Shown here piece by piece: positions 32,252 through 33,642 of a DNA stretch of 33,642 bases; the first letter of the stretch is position 1; every line of letters starts with the position of its first letter. The stretch is from Blastocladiella britannica (Eukaryota > Blastocladiomycota > Blastocladiomycetes > Blastocladiales > Blastocladiaceae), in contig MU624620.1 in the NCBI GenBank assembly GCA_025349905.2, forward strand, positions 1 through 33,642, in the 5' to 3' direction. The notes beneath the pieces were generated by a model. It did no database searches. It saw nothing but the letters and a program-made list of their open reading frames with translations, and had not been told where the DNA came from. The position numbers and the translations under genes were made by a program.

Positions 32252-32911
32252 CCATTATATTTGTTATTCTGTACTCTAATTTCGGGTAACTTGGACGCGG
32301 AGCTGGATGCTTACCGGATTGAGGTGTATTGTATGTGGGCATACATCCAATACAACAAATTGTTCAAAAGTTGATCTGCTTGATCTTGGCAGGCAATACA
32401 CCCGAGATTGAATCAAAGTGGTACCACGCGCAACAGCACCCACTTCCCACACACATATCCACGTCCTGGCGACAAACCACGGAAGACACTCACGTGCCGC
32501 GTGTATTTCCCAAACATTACTTTGGCTTTATTGAGGTTCCCAGTATTATGAAACCACGTTTGTATTTCTCGCCCACATGTGGCTGATGAAATTCCAAGCC
32601 ACACTTATATTGCTCAAGTATCGTCGAGCGCCCCCGCCCCGACATTTTTTTTTCTCTTTGCCTACCAGCTTTATCCTCTGCACCTTTAGTTTTTCGCGTA
32701 AGTTATTCTTTATTGTATTGGGACACAAGCAGAGTGTTGCCGCCATCGCCGCCGCCATCGTCTCCTCCTCAGAACCAGCCAACGATACTGACTCTATTAT
32801 TTTGTAAATAGTCTAGTTGCTGTATAGACCCCATAGACGCGGACATATTTTTATATTGTTCCCGACCCGCTTTTGTGCATTTTTCAACAACCAAACCCAC
32901 ACTCTCATAAA
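32252..32911. other. 660-nt intergenic region, no gene recognised
   Basis: This is the longest gap in the window. Open frames here (the longest about 85 codons, 32329-32586) lack codon bias and motifs. A pyrimidine-rich block (32640-32700) and a TTTTATATTG stretch (32847-32856), some 60 nt before the next start codon, are candidate promoter elements of the downstream secreted-protein gene. The left part must hold the 3' UTR of the TmcB-like gene. Confidence 0.4.
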
Positions 32912-33642
32912 ATGGTGTCCAAGAAGACCTTCACCCTTACCGTCCTGTCGGTTGCTGGCCTGGTTGCCTCCACGGCTGCCAACGAGGTGTACACTCCCAC
33001 CACCTGTACGTTTTTGCTTGTTTTTTTTTTTTGTGGGTGAACAAGAAAAAGTCGGATGTTTCAGTTTCATGAATGAGGCGGCGTCGAAAGCAAATGACTG
33101 AACGCAATTAAACATTGATAGCAACCACCGCGGTTGTGCCCACCAACGCCGGCGGCGACTACGGCTACGGCGCGGCCCCCAAGGACGTGACCACCCCGGC
33201 CTACGCTGGCGCCAAGCCCACCACCGACGTCACCTACACGACCCCCGACAACGGCACGTACGACGAGACCGAGGATCTGTGCGTCGAGTACGAGTCGGCT
33301 GAGGAGGCCGAGGAGTCTGACTGCGATGACGATGAGGACGACGAGTCCGACTGCGAGGAGGACGAGACCAAGGACGTCGAGACCGACGAGGAGGACTGCG
33401 AGGACTCGGATGTCGAGGACGAGGAGGACTGCGACGAGGACGAGGAGACCAAGGACGAGGAGACCGACTGCGAGGAGGACGAGGAGGTGCCCGCCACCTC
33501 TGGCGCCTACCCGGTCGCGACCCCGACCGGCGCCTACGACTCCGCCAAGCCCACTGGCACCACCCCCGCTGGCGACTACGGCTACGGCGCCGCCCCCAAG
33601 GACGTCCCCACCAAGTCGTACGCTGCTCCCGCGTACCCCGCC
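32912..33642 (+). CDS. Secreted acidic Asp/Glu/Cys repeat protein (3' end beyond window)
   Basis: I do not recognise the family. Exon 1 (32912-33005) encodes a signal peptide (KKTFTLTVLSVAGLVASTAA, then NE). A 116-nt intron with a long T run follows, and exon 2 (33122 onward) is open to the edge, about 205 residues so far. The mature part starts Thr/Pro-rich. It then has a tract of about 75 residues almost wholly Asp, Glu, Cys, Thr and Ser with regular DCEEDE and TKD spacing, and returns to Thr/Pro/Tyr. The sequence GDYGYGAAPKDV occurs before and after the acidic tract. Cysteines recur singly every 8-15 residues. Codons are almost all C- or G-ending, more biased than in neighbouring genes, suggesting high expression. 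A cell-wall, cyst-wall or calcium-binding extracellular protein is possible; that is inference. Confidence 0.82.
33154..33189 (+). repeat. GDYGYGAAPKDV-encoding repeat, copy 1
   Basis: This 36-nt unit recurs at 33571-33606 with only a few third-position changes. The two copies bracket the acidic tract, and both are followed by a Thr/Pro/Tyr/Ala stretch. Confidence 0.85.
33571..33606 (+). repeat. GDYGYGAAPKDV-encoding repeat, copy 2
   Basis: Second copy of the unit at 33154-33189. It lies close to the right edge, so further copies may follow outside the window. Confidence 0.85.

Noticed and set aside
33234..33497. Minus-strand serine-rich ORF
   Set aside because: The complement of GAC/GAG codons read in this frame gives TCG, TCC and similar Ser codons; it is an artefact of the acidic tract.

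Overview
The window is nuclear DNA from a eukaryote with a compact, GC-rich, intron-rich genome. Most introns are 57-80 nt with GT(A/G)YG-type donors, and many carry long A or T homopolymers. Intergenic gaps are mostly 25-300 nt. The gene set (SKP1, RMD5/GID2, ORC5, a GT10 fucosyltransferase, a short Na+/solute symporter, and two large 'tiny macrocysts' TmcB-like membrane proteins, one with tandem PAS domains) fits an early-diverging zoosporic fungus, most likely Blastocladiomycota (Allomyces/Catenaria-like) or a chytrid. The lineage is inferred from gene content and style; no rRNA or other taxonomic marker is present.

Layout. 1-3176 (-): an intron-rich gene of unknown function that runs off the left edge. 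3419-4466 (-): a broken C-terminal half of a Fanzor/TnpB-type RNA-guided nuclease. 4896-6676 (-): a sodium:solute symporter. 6961-8485 (-): a ZZ zinc finger joined to a low-complexity tail. 8614-10117 (-): RMD5/GID2, a RING ubiquitin-ligase subunit, divergent over 54 bp from 10172-11404 (+), a histidine-rich ZIP zinc transporter. ORC5 (11430-13080, +) begins 25 nt after the ZIP stop. Next come a TmcB-like protein without PAS domains (13297-17816, +) and a GT10 fucosyltransferase homologue (18030-20933, +), convergent with SKP1 (20997-21710, -). SKP1 is divergent from a polyglutamine protein (21866-23993, +). A 2481-residue TmcB-like protein with about five PAS-like domains follows (24182-32251, +). 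An acidic, cysteine-dotted secreted protein (32912 to the right edge, +) ends the window.

Gene models were built by hand: exons were joined where reading frame, splice consensus and family conservation agree, and all junction phases were checked for consistency. The genes do not form one pathway. Two belong to ubiquitin ligases (SKP1 in SCF, RMD5 in GID/CTLH), one to DNA replication (ORC5), and several to membrane, sensing or secretory functions. The most unusual items are the Fanzor relic with two apparent frame changes, a pair of abutting 62-nt introns with no exon between them, the five-PAS membrane protein beside its PAS-less paralogue, and a fucosyltransferase homologue with altered donor-binding residues.
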